Below the pieces are notes generated by a model. It was not told the DNA's origin, searched no databases, and saw only the letters and a program-made list of their open reading frames with translations. The position numbers and the translations under genes are program-made. Positions 23,528 through 32,227 of a DNA stretch of 64,000 nucleotides are shown here, one piece after another. The DNA comes from Desulfuromonadales bacterium (lineage in GTDB: Bacteria; Desulfobacterota; Desulfuromonadia; Desulfuromonadales; Syntrophotaleaceae), in assembly GCA_013619105.1 (NCBI GenBank), contig JABXKU010000004.1, positions 40,468 through 104,467 of the forward strand, in the 5' to 3' direction. Position 1 is the first letter of the stretch; every line of letters begins with the position of its first letter.

Positions 23528-24361
23528 ATGACACCTTGGTGGTATATGCGAAGCTTATTCTGTCTATTGGCCCTATGTCTCATCGTTTCAGGCCAGGCGT
23601 CGGCTGAGTCGGTAGTTACGGTGACAGGGCTGGTCAAGCATCACCAGCGTCTGACGCTGGAGGATCTGGCCAACTATCGATGTGAGGCGGTGCGTAGCAC
23701 AGAGGTCCGCAGTGATGGCACCTTTCAGGGTGTTTTTGCCTAATAGGGGGTGCCGCTACAGCACGCCTTGCCTATGACGCAGATAAAGGGAGCGGTTAAC
23801 GTGGCCCAGGTTGCCATGAGCGGCCTGTATGGCCCGGCTGTAGCCGGTTTGGTGTCGATACCGATCATGCTGGCCATTGCCGCTGGTATCAACGCCACGA
23901 TCCTTACAGGGGCGCGGGTTTCCTTCGCTATGGGTGAGGACGGAGTCTTCTGGGCTCCCCTTAAGAGGGTTCATGCATCTTACGGTACTCCGGCTTGCGC
24001 CGTGCTTTGTCAGGCGTTGTTGGCCTGCTTTCTGGTCGGGATTGGCACCTTCAACCAGTTGCTCGGTTACGTGGTCTTCGTCATGCTGCTTTCCAGTATC
24101 GCCAGCGTTTTGGCATTGTTTGTTTTACGTTGGCGGTGTCCGGAACTTGATCGCCCTTATCGTACCTGGGGCTATCCGCTGGTGCCGCTACTCTTTGGCG
24201 CCGCCTATTTGTGGATTGCGGTACAGATCGGCTGGGCCAATCCCCGGACATCTCTGCTGGGCATCTTGATTGCTTTGACCAGTTTGCCCTTTTATCTTTG
24301 CAGCCGAAGGAAGGTCCAAATTAAGGCTCTTCTGGCCGATTTTTTGAAATGGAGTCTGTAG
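23528..24361 (+). pseudogene. Chimeric pseudogene: SufI-like N-terminal domain joined in frame, through TAA TAG, to an APC-family permease C-terminal fragment
   Basis: GTFQGVFA**GVPLQHALPMTQIKG continues the domain in one frame; then AVNVAQVAMSGLYGPAVAGLVSIPIMLAIAAGINATILTGARVSFAMGEDG (APC permease) lacking its N-terminal TM segments. Confidence 0.7.
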
Positions 24362-24363
24362 GA

Positions 24364-25371
24364 ATGGATGTGCTGAAAATAGGCGCTTGGATGCTGCTCC
24401 TGTTGTTGTGGTTGGCAGGCCCCGTTAGTGCCCAATCGACTGAGGTGTTGTGGTGGGAGTTGGAAAACCCCGACCGATATGTCAATGGCTACAACGATCC
24501 CGATCGGGATATCTGGGAGGTGCGCAACGAGGCAGAGTTGCTGCGCCGGCGTCTCGGTCAGCCCAAGCGTTTGCTGCTGCACCAAGGCTCCTTTCCTGTT
24601 GCAGACGGGCAGGATGAGCGGAGCGCTGGTAAGCTGCGGCAGGTTCGCGCCTGTCTCATAGGGCCGGACGGCAGTCGCCAGGCTGTCCCGTTGCAGAAGG
24701 TTGGTGAGAGCATTGCCGTTGAAGTGCCGGAGGCAGACGCGGCCAGCGGGATCTATCTGCTCGGTGGTCATTTTGCTGCCGGTGCGCAGGATGTCGATGG
24801 AGACGGAGTGAGCGAACAGGTTCACTACTACGGCAAATTTCTGCTTCGGCATGGCAGCAATGACGTAAGCAACGGTGGTGAGCGGCAGGTATTTATTCAT
24901 GCTGAGGACATGCCTTTAGAGATCGGTCCTATTCAATCGAGCCGTTACAGCGGTACCATCCAGATCGCTCATCGCCCCCATACGATGGCAGTATTCTATC
25001 GGAGCCAGCCCTTGGCAGGTGCCGAGGTGACCATTTTCACCGAGCGTGGTTGGCAAAAGACTCTGTTAACCGATGATGAGGGTCGATTTGTGGTCGTGCC
25101 GACAGAGAGTCGTAGCGCTGAGCGCAACTGCGAACACTACCTCTATGTGGTGCAGTATCACGACCGGCAGCGGGGCGAATATCACTGTGCCAGTATGCCG
25201 ATGATTATAGATCCACCTTGGCCCGAGTGGTCTCATTATAATAGTACCTTCACTATCTGGATCTTGGTTGGCACCCTATTCGCCGCTCTGTTGGCTCTGT
25301 TGTTGATCAGTCGTCAGCGCCGCCGCAAACAGGCGCGCCTAGCCCGTTTTCGGGGGGCATCATGCGCGTAA
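24364..25371 (+). CDS. Exported/membrane-anchored DUF4198-like protein
   Basis: Signal peptide, MAVFYRSQPLAGAEVTIFTERGWQKTLLTDDEGRFVV domain, C-terminal TM helix. Confidence 0.6.
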   Translation: MDVLKIGAWMLLLLLWLAGPVSAQSTEVLWWELENPDRYVNGYNDPDRDIWEVRNEAELLRRRLGQPKRLLLHQGSFPVADGQDERSAGKLRQVRACLIGPDGSRQAVPLQKVGESIAVEVPEADAASGIYLLGGHFAAGAQDVDGDGVSEQVHYYGKFLLRHGSNDVSNGGERQVFIHAEDMPLEIGPIQSSRYSGTIQIAHRPHTMAVFYRSQPLAGAEVTIFTERGWQKTLLTDDEGRFVVVPTESRSAERNCEHYLYVVQYHDRQRGEYHCASMPMIIDPPWPEWSHYNSTFTIWILVGTLFAALLALLLISRQRRRKQARLARFRGASCA

Positions 25372-26324
25372 CTCGGTTGCGCTGGCTGGTGCTGGCCGTT
25401 TGTTTTGTCCTGCTGACCTTTGGCGGCCGGATGGGGGTCCACCTTGGCGCCTATCTGCCGACCTTTGCCTGCTATTTCACCGGTTTCGACAGTTATGGCG
25501 GTGCCTGTTTTTTGGCCCCCCTTCAGTTCGCTCTGGCCGCCGGCAGCGTAGACGGACTGCTCAAAGCTCTGCTTTATGTGGTGATCGCGATCCTGTTGAT
25601 CATTCCTCTTGGTAGTGCCTGGTGTGGCTGGGTCTGCCCCTTTGCCTTTGTCCAGGATGTCCTCGATCTAATACGCCGTAAACTCGGTCTCGGTTATCTG
25701 CGTTTTCCCGAGGGTCTGCGAGAAGGTTTGCGTCCGGCCAAGTGGGTTTTTCTGTTTATCATGCTGCTGCTGCCCTTGTGGGCCGCCTTTCCGATTCTTG
25801 TGCCATCAGTGGCCCGTCACCTGAATATCCCCTTCTGCGAGCTCTGTCCGGTACGTTACATCATGCCGATGTTGACCGGTCGGGCGAGCTACATGGGGGT
25901 GGATCTGGAGAATGCCACCACCATTATTTTGAGCGGTCTGGGAGTGTTTTTCGCCATTTTGACTCTGGTGTTGAGCCTGTTCAAACGGAGATTTTGGTGT
26001 GCGTATTGCCCGATGGTGCTGGTCCTGTCTTTTTTTCGCCGAATCAGCCTGCCAAAACTGAAAAAGGATGTGCAGAAGTGCACCCGTTGCGAGATCTGCT
26101 ACAACGTCTGCCCGATGGATGTCGAGCAAGTATTTAAGGAGCGGGAAAAGGAGAATGTGACTTTTCCCGACTGCGTACTCTGTCTGGCCTGCATCGAACA
26201 CTGTCCCGAAGATGACGCTCTTCGGGCCACCTGGGCCGGAAAAACCTTTTTTCGTTCGACCCGCAAGGGTTTTTCTCGGCGTCGAAAGATCGGTGTTGAT
26301 CGTCATAAGAACAAGGATAATTAG
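25362..26324 (+). CDS. NapH-like membrane 4Fe-4S ferredoxin
   Basis: WCGWVCPFAFVQDVLD, CAYCPM, CTRCEICYNVCPMDV, CVLCLACIEHCPEDDAL. Confidence 0.85.
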   Translation: MRVTRLRWLVLAVCFVLLTFGGRMGVHLGAYLPTFACYFTGFDSYGGACFLAPLQFALAAGSVDGLLKALLYVVIAILLIIPLGSAWCGWVCPFAFVQDVLDLIRRKLGLGYLRFPEGLREGLRPAKWVFLFIMLLLPLWAAFPILVPSVARHLNIPFCELCPVRYIMPMLTGRASYMGVDLENATTIILSGLGVFFAILTLVLSLFKRRFWCAYCPMVLVLSFFRRISLPKLKKDVQKCTRCEICYNVCPMDVEQVFKEREKENVTFPDCVLCLACIEHCPEDDALRATWAGKTFFRSTRKGFSRRRKIGVDRHKNKDN

Positions 26325-26326
26325 CT

Positions 26327-27604
26327 ATGGGAAAACGTAAACAGCGCCTGCTACGCGCTCTTGGCCGTTCGGCGGAGGGTGTATTGCGGGGTTTGGAAGA
26401 GGCTGCCGACCGACCGAAGCAGCTCGATTACTTTATCGAGGTGATGCGCGCCGCCTATGTTGACGATTGTTTGGCCGAGCGACTGGAGCTAAGTGAGCCT
26501 CGGCCCAAGGTGGTCGGTATCTATTGTGTCATGGCCCCCGAGGAGCTGGTCTACGCCGCCGGTGCGATTCCCCTGCGCCTGTGCGGTGGCAGTCACGAGG
26601 CTTCCTGTGCCGGCGACGAACTGGCGCCACGGGATGCCTGCCCGGTGGTCAAATCCGCTCTCGGCAGCACCGCTCTCGGTGCGCCCTCCCTCTATGAATT
26701 GTGCGATGTGGTGGTGGTGCCCACCACCTGTGACGCCAAACGAAAAATGGGTGAGGAGTTAGCGCAGCATACCGAGGTCTGGGTTTTGGACGTCCCCCAT
26801 GTTAAGGAGAGCGAGGGGGCCAGACGCCAGTGGCTGGAAGAATTGCACGGTTTCAAGAGAGACTTGGAGCGATTGACCGGTAATCGTATCAAGCGGCGCG
26901 CCCTTAAGGAGGCCATCGCCATGCTCGGTCGCGCCCAACACCAGGCGCGCCGTCTCTATCAACTGCGTCAGGCTCCGGTCCCTGTGGTGCGTGGCAGCGA
27001 AGCAGCCCTGGCCCTGCACGCCTTTGCCTTTGACCGGGCCGATAGTTGGACCGAGGCCATGACCCGCTTAAACGATGAGTTGGAAGAGCGTACTCGCCAT
27101 CAACAGCCCTCTCAGGGCGCACAACGTCCTCGCCTTATGCTGGCCGGGGCTCCGTCAATTTTTCCTAACTGGAAACTACCGAACCTCATTGAAGAGATGG
27201 GTGGCGCTCTGGTAACTGACGAGTCCTGTGTGGGCGACCGCTATCTGTACGATCCGGTTGGGGCGGTGGAAAACACCATGGAGGACATGATGGTGGCCCT
27301 GGGCTCTCGGTATCTGATGCCCTGTACCTGTCCGTCTTTTGCGCCCAATGACGATCGCCTGTTCCGATTGCGCCAGGCGGTGGAAGATTTTCAACTAGAT
27401 GGCGTGCTTTACCTCGTCCTCAAGGGTTGCGTCATCTACGATTTTGAACTGCAGCGGGTAGAAAAGCTGATGCGAGAATTGGGCCTTCCAGTGCTGCGCA
27501 TCGAAACAGACTACAACCCGGAAGACGTGGAGCAGTTGCGTACCCGAGTTGAGGCTTTTATTGAAATGATTCAGGAAAATACACAACTGGAGGTCGGCGC
27601 ATGA
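26327..27604 (+). CDS. 2-hydroxyacyl-CoA dehydratase D-family / double-cubane cluster protein-like
   Basis: VVGIYCVMAPEELVYAAGAIPLRLCGG, VVPTTCDAKRKMGE, LKGCVIYDFELQRVEK cysteine motifs; followed by its activase. Confidence 0.8.
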   Translation: MGKRKQRLLRALGRSAEGVLRGLEEAADRPKQLDYFIEVMRAAYVDDCLAERLELSEPRPKVVGIYCVMAPEELVYAAGAIPLRLCGGSHEASCAGDELAPRDACPVVKSALGSTALGAPSLYELCDVVVVPTTCDAKRKMGEELAQHTEVWVLDVPHVKESEGARRQWLEELHGFKRDLERLTGNRIKRRALKEAIAMLGRAQHQARRLYQLRQAPVPVVRGSEAALALHAFAFDRADSWTEAMTRLNDELEERTRHQQPSQGAQRPRLMLAGAPSIFPNWKLPNLIEEMGGALVTDESCVGDRYLYDPVGAVENTMEDMMVALGSRYLMPCTCPSFAPNDDRLFRLRQAVEDFQLDGVLYLVLKGCVIYDFELQRVEKLMRELGLPVLRIETDYNPEDVEQLRTRVEAFIEMIQENTQLEVGA

Positions 27605-28395
27605 GGGTTTTTGCCGGGATCGATGCCGGTTCCACCTATCTTAAAGCAGCGTTGGTAGACGACAAGCGCCAGTTGCTCGGTGTCAAGACGGCGCCAACGG
27701 GAATCGATGCTCGGGAAACGGCCAAGGAAGTGCTCGACGCTCTCTGCCTTCAGGTCGGGGTCGAGCCAATGGCCCTGGCGGCCATCACCGCCACCGGTTA
27801 CAGTCGGCGCCAGATCGATCTGGCTGGAGACAACGTCACCGAGATCAAGGCCCATGCTGCCGGAGCCCGCTGGGCTCTCGGAGCCGATAGTGAGGTACGG
27901 ACTCTGATTGACGTCGGTGGACAGGACAGTAAGGTGATTGTTTTTGATGATAACGGAGCGGTGAAAAATTTTGTCATGAACGACAAGTGCGCTGCCGGCA
28001 CCGGCCGTTTTCTTGAAGCCCTGGCCCGGGTGCTGGATGTGTCGGTGAAAGAAATCGGCCCTATGGCCCTGCAGTCGAAACTGCCCTGTGAGATTAATAG
28101 CATGTGCGTGGTGTTTGCCGAATCGGAGGTAATCTCTCTGTTGGCCCGTCGCCATGATCCCGTCGATATCGTCGCCGGTATCCATGTCTCCATGGCCAAG
28201 AGAATCGCAGTTATGGCTCGCAAGGCGGGGTTGAGCGGCGAAGTACTGCTCACGGGCGGCGGCGGGCTCAATCCCGGCCTGGTGGCGGCTTTTGAGGATG
28301 AACTGTTGTGTGATGTGCACATCGCTGAGCATCCTCAGCTTAACGGTGCCATCGGCGCGGCCCTGCTCGCGGGCCGTCTGGCTGCGGCGGCTTGA
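27601..28395 (+). CDS. Acyl-CoA dehydratase activase (BadF/BadG/HgdC family ATPase)
   Basis: GIDAGSTYLKAALVDD, IDVGGQDSKVI, MNDKCAAGTGRFLE; 4-nt overlap with upstream gene. Confidence 0.9.
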   Translation: MRVFAGIDAGSTYLKAALVDDKRQLLGVKTAPTGIDARETAKEVLDALCLQVGVEPMALAAITATGYSRRQIDLAGDNVTEIKAHAAGARWALGADSEVRTLIDVGGQDSKVIVFDDNGAVKNFVMNDKCAAGTGRFLEALARVLDVSVKEIGPMALQSKLPCEINSMCVVFAESEVISLLARRHDPVDIVAGIHVSMAKRIAVMARKAGLSGEVLLTGGGGLNPGLVAAFEDELLCDVHIAEHPQLNGAIGAALLAGRLAAAA

Positions 28396-28404
28396 GGTCA
28401 TATC

Positions 28405-29082
28405 ATGGTTATTGACTCCCTGACAGTATACGGCTCTGCCCTGACCATCGGTCTGCTGGCCGGTGCCACCCATTGCACCCTGGTCTGTACGCCCCTGATG
28501 ACTACAATGGTCCTGGGACGAGGAGAGGGGGCTCGTGATGGTCTACTGGCCTGGCTGTGGTTAGGTTGCGGTCGTATTATCGGTTGTAGTCTGCTGGGGG
28601 CGATCAGCTACGGCTGCGGTCAGTTGCTGGGTGAATTTGGGGTTTCTCTCTGGTGGCGGCACGGGGCGGTTGGCGGTCTGCTGCTGGTTCTGGCTCTGAT
28701 GATGTTCCGTTCAGCCAATGCCGTTGCTAGTGGCCATCAAGGCTGCGGCAAACACAAGCAACGAGCAGCGACTACCGGGTTGCGCTGGCCGATGCTCTTA
28801 GCCGGTGGGGTATTGGCCACGGTCCCCTGTCCGCCGCTGCTGGGGGTGCTGGGCCTCGGCCTGAACAGCCCGTCGGCATGGCAGGGTGCGTTGCTGCTTG
28901 CCATGTTCGGCCTCGGTTCTACCCTGTCTCCGATGCTGGTATTGTGCGCCGGGGCTGGCTGGTTCGGGCGGCGCTTGCACCGAGCGGCTCCCCACTATCG
29001 GCCACTGTTTCGCCGCACTGCCGGTACGGTGCTGCTGCTGCTCGGCCTCGGCTGGCTGCTAGCCGGGCTGCTGGCGGCTTAA
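28405..29082 (+). CDS. SafE/TauE-like sulfite exporter / urease-accessory-type membrane protein
   Basis: GLLAGATHCTLVCTPLM and GGVLATVPCPPLLGVLGLG inverted TM halves. Confidence 0.7.
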   Translation: MVIDSLTVYGSALTIGLLAGATHCTLVCTPLMTTMVLGRGEGARDGLLAWLWLGCGRIIGCSLLGAISYGCGQLLGEFGVSLWWRHGAVGGLLLVLALMMFRSANAVASGHQGCGKHKQRAATTGLRWPMLLAGGVLATVPCPPLLGVLGLGLNSPSAWQGALLLAMFGLGSTLSPMLVLCAGAGWFGRRLHRAAPHYRPLFRRTAGTVLLLLGLGWLLAGLLAA

Positions 29083-29191
29083 ACCGGGCCTGGGCTACCG
29101 TTGCTGTGGGGTGCTCCCTGTCTGGCGACAATTCGACCTGGCCCGAAGGACCGCCGTGGCAGGCCATAGAATGTCCCTCGTCTGATCCCCG

Positions 29192-30004
29192 TCAGGCGTA
29201 TTGACGGGCCAGCAGGGCGGCTACGTCGGGATCGAGCAGGTCCCGGCGTCGTACACGATCAAAGGCGTTGAGCAGATCGGCGACGCGGACGCTGGCCTTG
29301 CGCTGGGCGCCGTACTGCTCGATGATCCGGCCCTGGTGCATCATGACGATGTGATCGGGCAACTGTACCGCCTGCTGCATGGAGTGGGTCACCATCAGGG
29401 CGGTGAGGTTTTCCCGCTCGATGATCTCCTTGGTCAGGGCGGCCACCTGGGCGGCACTTTTTGGATCGAGGGCCGCGGTGTGCTCGTCCAGCAGCAGCAG
29501 CTTGGGACGCTGCCAGGTGGCCATCAACAGGGTCAGGGCCTGGCGTTGCCCCCCGGAGAGGGTGCCGATGGGGTTATCTAGGCGATCTTCGAGTCCCATA
29601 TTGAGCGTTCGCACCCGGGCGCGAATCTCCTCTCGCGCTTTGCGGCTGACTGCCCTGCGCAAGCCCTGCCGCTGGCCGCGCCGCATGGCGAGCACGATAT
29701 TCTCCGCGATACTCATGCCGGCGGCGGTGCCGGCGAAGGGATTCTGGAACACCCGACCGATCTGCCCGGCTCGCCGGTACTCCGGCTGGCCGGTGATATC
29801 GACCCCGGCTAGTTCGATCGATCCGGCATCCGCCTGGAACGCCCCGGCGACGGCGTTGAGCAGAGTACTTTTGCCGGAGCCGTTGGTGCCGATGATGGCG
29901 GCGAAGCAGCCGTCCTCGATGTCTAGATCGATATCGCGCAAGGCGGTGACTTCGTTGGCCGTGCCGGGGAAAAAGGTTTTGGCAAGATTTCTTATTTTAA
30001 GCAT
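29192..30004 (-). CDS. ABC transporter ATP-binding protein
   Basis: Walker A GTNGSGKSTLLNAV, signature LSGGQRQALTLL, Walker B LLLLDEHTAALDP. Confidence 0.92.
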   Translation of the reverse strand: MLKIRNLAKTFFPGTANEVTALRDIDLDIEDGCFAAIIGTNGSGKSTLLNAVAGAFQADAGSIELAGVDITGQPEYRRAGQIGRVFQNPFAGTAAGMSIAENIVLAMRRGQRQGLRRAVSRKAREEIRARVRTLNMGLEDRLDNPIGTLSGGQRQALTLLMATWQRPKLLLLDEHTAALDPKSAAQVAALTKEIIERENLTALMVTHSMQQAVQLPDHIVMMHQGRIIEQYGAQRKASVRVADLLNAFDRVRRRDLLDPDVAALLARQYA

Positions 30005-30938
30005 AGTGGCGTCCTCCCAGCATTTTTCGGACCAGCTGCTTGCCGTAGCGGGGCAACACCAGCGCGGCGAAGACGAAGGCGGCCGTCACCAGTTTGAGAT
30101 CGTTGGGATCGAGCCCCCAGCGCAGGGCGATGGCCACCAGTAGACGAAACAGCACCGTGCCCATCATGGCGCCGACGATGGCCAAACCGACCCCCGTCTT
30201 GCCGACCAGCGCTTCGCCAATGATAATGCTGGCCAACCCCCAGACGATCATACCGATACCCATCTGCACATCAGCGAACCCCTGGTATTGCGCCAGCAAC
30301 GCTCCAGCCATGCCGACCAGGCCGTTGGAGCAGGCCAGACCGAAAACCAGCATGTTCTGGTTGTTGATCCCTTGGGCCCGGACCATCTGCGGATTTTCTC
30401 CGGTGGCGCGCATGGCGGTGCCGAACTGGGTCAGCAAAAAGCGGTGCAGCAACCAGGCAACCGCAGCCGTCACCAGAAACGCGGTCAGCAGCATGGCCAT
30501 GTCCTGCACGGGAACCCGCCAGCCCGCCAGATGTAGCGCCTCGCCGTCTTCGACCAGGGTTGCCAGCACGCCAGCCAGCGGGGCGGCAATATCCCGGGTA
30601 TCTAGCAACGGCACGTTGCTGCGCCCCATGACCCGCAGATTGACCGAATATAGAGCAGTCATGACCAGAATTCCGGACAGGATTTCCTGGATGCGAAACC
30701 GGGTGTGCAGGATACCGGTGACGAAACCGGCTAGGGCACCGGCGGCGGTGGCAGCCAGGGTGGCGACCCAGGGGGCATGCCCCTGTACCAGCAGCACCGC
30801 CGCGACGGACGCCCCCAGGGTGATGGTACCGTCGACGGTAATATCGCAGAAGCGCAGAATGCGAAAACTGATGAAAACCCCGATGGACAATAAGGACAGG
30901 ATCAAACCGATGGTGAATGAGCCGATTACCAGTGTCAT
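29997..30938 (-). CDS. ABC transporter permease (branched-chain-type, BPD_transp_2)
   Basis: Multiple TM helices, RILRFCDITVDGTITLGASVAAVLL, QGINNQNMLVFGLACSNGLVGMAGALLAQYQGFADVQMGIG; overlaps the ATPase gene. Confidence 0.88.
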   Translation of the reverse strand: MTLVIGSFTIGLILSLLSIGVFISFRILRFCDITVDGTITLGASVAAVLLVQGHAPWVATLAATAAGALAGFVTGILHTRFRIQEILSGILVMTALYSVNLRVMGRSNVPLLDTRDIAAPLAGVLATLVEDGEALHLAGWRVPVQDMAMLLTAFLVTAAVAWLLHRFLLTQFGTAMRATGENPQMVRAQGINNQNMLVFGLACSNGLVGMAGALLAQYQGFADVQMGIGMIVWGLASIIIGEALVGKTGVGLAIVGAMMGTVLFRLLVAIALRWGLDPNDLKLVTAAFVFAALVLPRYGKQLVRKMLGGRHYA

Positions 30939-32185
30939 GCTTCCGTAACCTCCTTGTCATCCAGGGCCGCACACCAGCAAGCCCCCCGTACAAAAGCGCT
31001 CTGGCCCAGCCCCAGAGCGGGCCGATCATCTTCCAGTAAATGCATAATCGCCTTGGGCCCCCCTGACTCGAAGAGCTTCCTCACCCACTGCTGCGGATCG
31101 ATCTTTCCTTGGGGCAAAGGGCTAAAGGGAAAGACCGCGGCGTGGGCATGGCAGTGTAAACCTGCTTGCGAGGGCACCGGGGGTAGCCACTGGGCCACGG
31201 GATGATCAGGCTGCCGGCAGGCCACCCCGACCACCAGCGCCTGCTCGGTGCTGTGCGCCCGTTCCCCGCTGAAGGTGAGCCAGTCGCGTATGTCAGGGAA
31301 TCGGCCCGCCTCCGTGTCGGCCTCGATCAAACCCGGCGAACGGGAAAGAGCGGCACCGACCAGACCATCGATTTCGGCGATCATTAAAAATCCCATGGTG
31401 TCGGTTTGCAGCTGATCCATGGCGCAGGCCGTCAAGCGGCTTAGCGGCAAGCAGGCGCCCGGCTGTTGCGGTCCGAAGCGCAGCAGGTGGGAAAACTCTC
31501 CATCGCAGATCAAGGCGTCGAGCAGCCCCAGCTTGGGTACGAACTGCTGCGCGCCGAGCAGGTAGTCCGGCGCTTCAAAGCCGTCGCCCGGCAAATAGGC
31601 GACACAGCCTGCGGCAGCGACGAATTCTCCCAAGCGCTGCCGCAAGCCATCGGTTTCGCTGCCCGGCGCGCCGATGCCCAGGGCAAAGCGCGATCCGGGA
31701 AACGCCATTTCCTGGCAGCACCCCGCAGCCACCGGCTGCCAGGGTTGCCAGCCGCCCACCCGGCGCAGTGCAAGTTTGGCGGTGGGTGACAACAGCAGGG
31801 TTTCGATGGCCATCCCCTCCTGTATATCGACCTGAGCCGATGCGGCGTCAGGTAACGGTCGCCCGTGGTCGCCGGTTGCGGTCTCTTCGGTGTCCAGCAA
31901 CTGGCCGAAACCGGACATCCTCAAGGCTTCGCTGACAAAGGGGACCGCGCGCTGGACTTTGAAGGAACCGTCTACGGCGGTCAATTCCCGATGGATTTGC
32001 AGCAACGAACGAATCCCCGCGGAACTCAGATATTCCAGCGCCGCCGCATCCATGCGGATATGATGTTGGCCGTCGCGCAGAATATTGCGCAAAGCGTCGA
32101 GAAACGGCTCAGCCCAGGTGGCGTCGAGACGCCCTGCAACGGTCACCTCCATAAAATGATCACAAGGATTAAAGGAGATCTTCAT
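30935..32185 (-). CDS. STAS-domain protein fused to an uncharacterised ~300 aa domain
   Basis: N-terminus VTVAGRLDATWAEPFLDAL...DAAALEYLSSAGIRSLLQIHRE is a STAS domain; C-terminal region unassigned by eye. Confidence 0.8.
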   Translation of the reverse strand: MKISFNPCDHFMEVTVAGRLDATWAEPFLDALRNILRDGQHHIRMDAAALEYLSSAGIRSLLQIHRELTAVDGSFKVQRAVPFVSEALRMSGFGQLLDTEETATGDHGRPLPDAASAQVDIQEGMAIETLLLSPTAKLALRRVGGWQPWQPVAAGCCQEMAFPGSRFALGIGAPGSETDGLRQRLGEFVAAAGCVAYLPGDGFEAPDYLLGAQQFVPKLGLLDALICDGEFSHLLRFGPQQPGACLPLSRLTACAMDQLQTDTMGFLMIAEIDGLVGAALSRSPGLIEADTEAGRFPDIRDWLTFSGERAHSTEQALVVGVACRQPDHPVAQWLPPVPSQAGLHCHAHAAVFPFSPLPQGKIDPQQWVRKLFESGGPKAIMHLLEDDRPALGLGQSAFVRGACWCAALDDKEVTEA

Positions 32186-32227
32186 AGTAACCTCTTCCGT
32201 TCATATAAAAGATGCAGTGGCCGAGAT

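Noticed and set aside
22633-23637. 334-aa minus-strand ORF opposite the SufI/methylase fusion
   Set aside because: Shadow ORF that also crosses a strong terminator.
23740-23752. Stop-codon recoding (TAA TAG readthrough)
   Set aside because: Two consecutive stops plus loss of the permease N-terminus fit a pseudogene much better than recoding.
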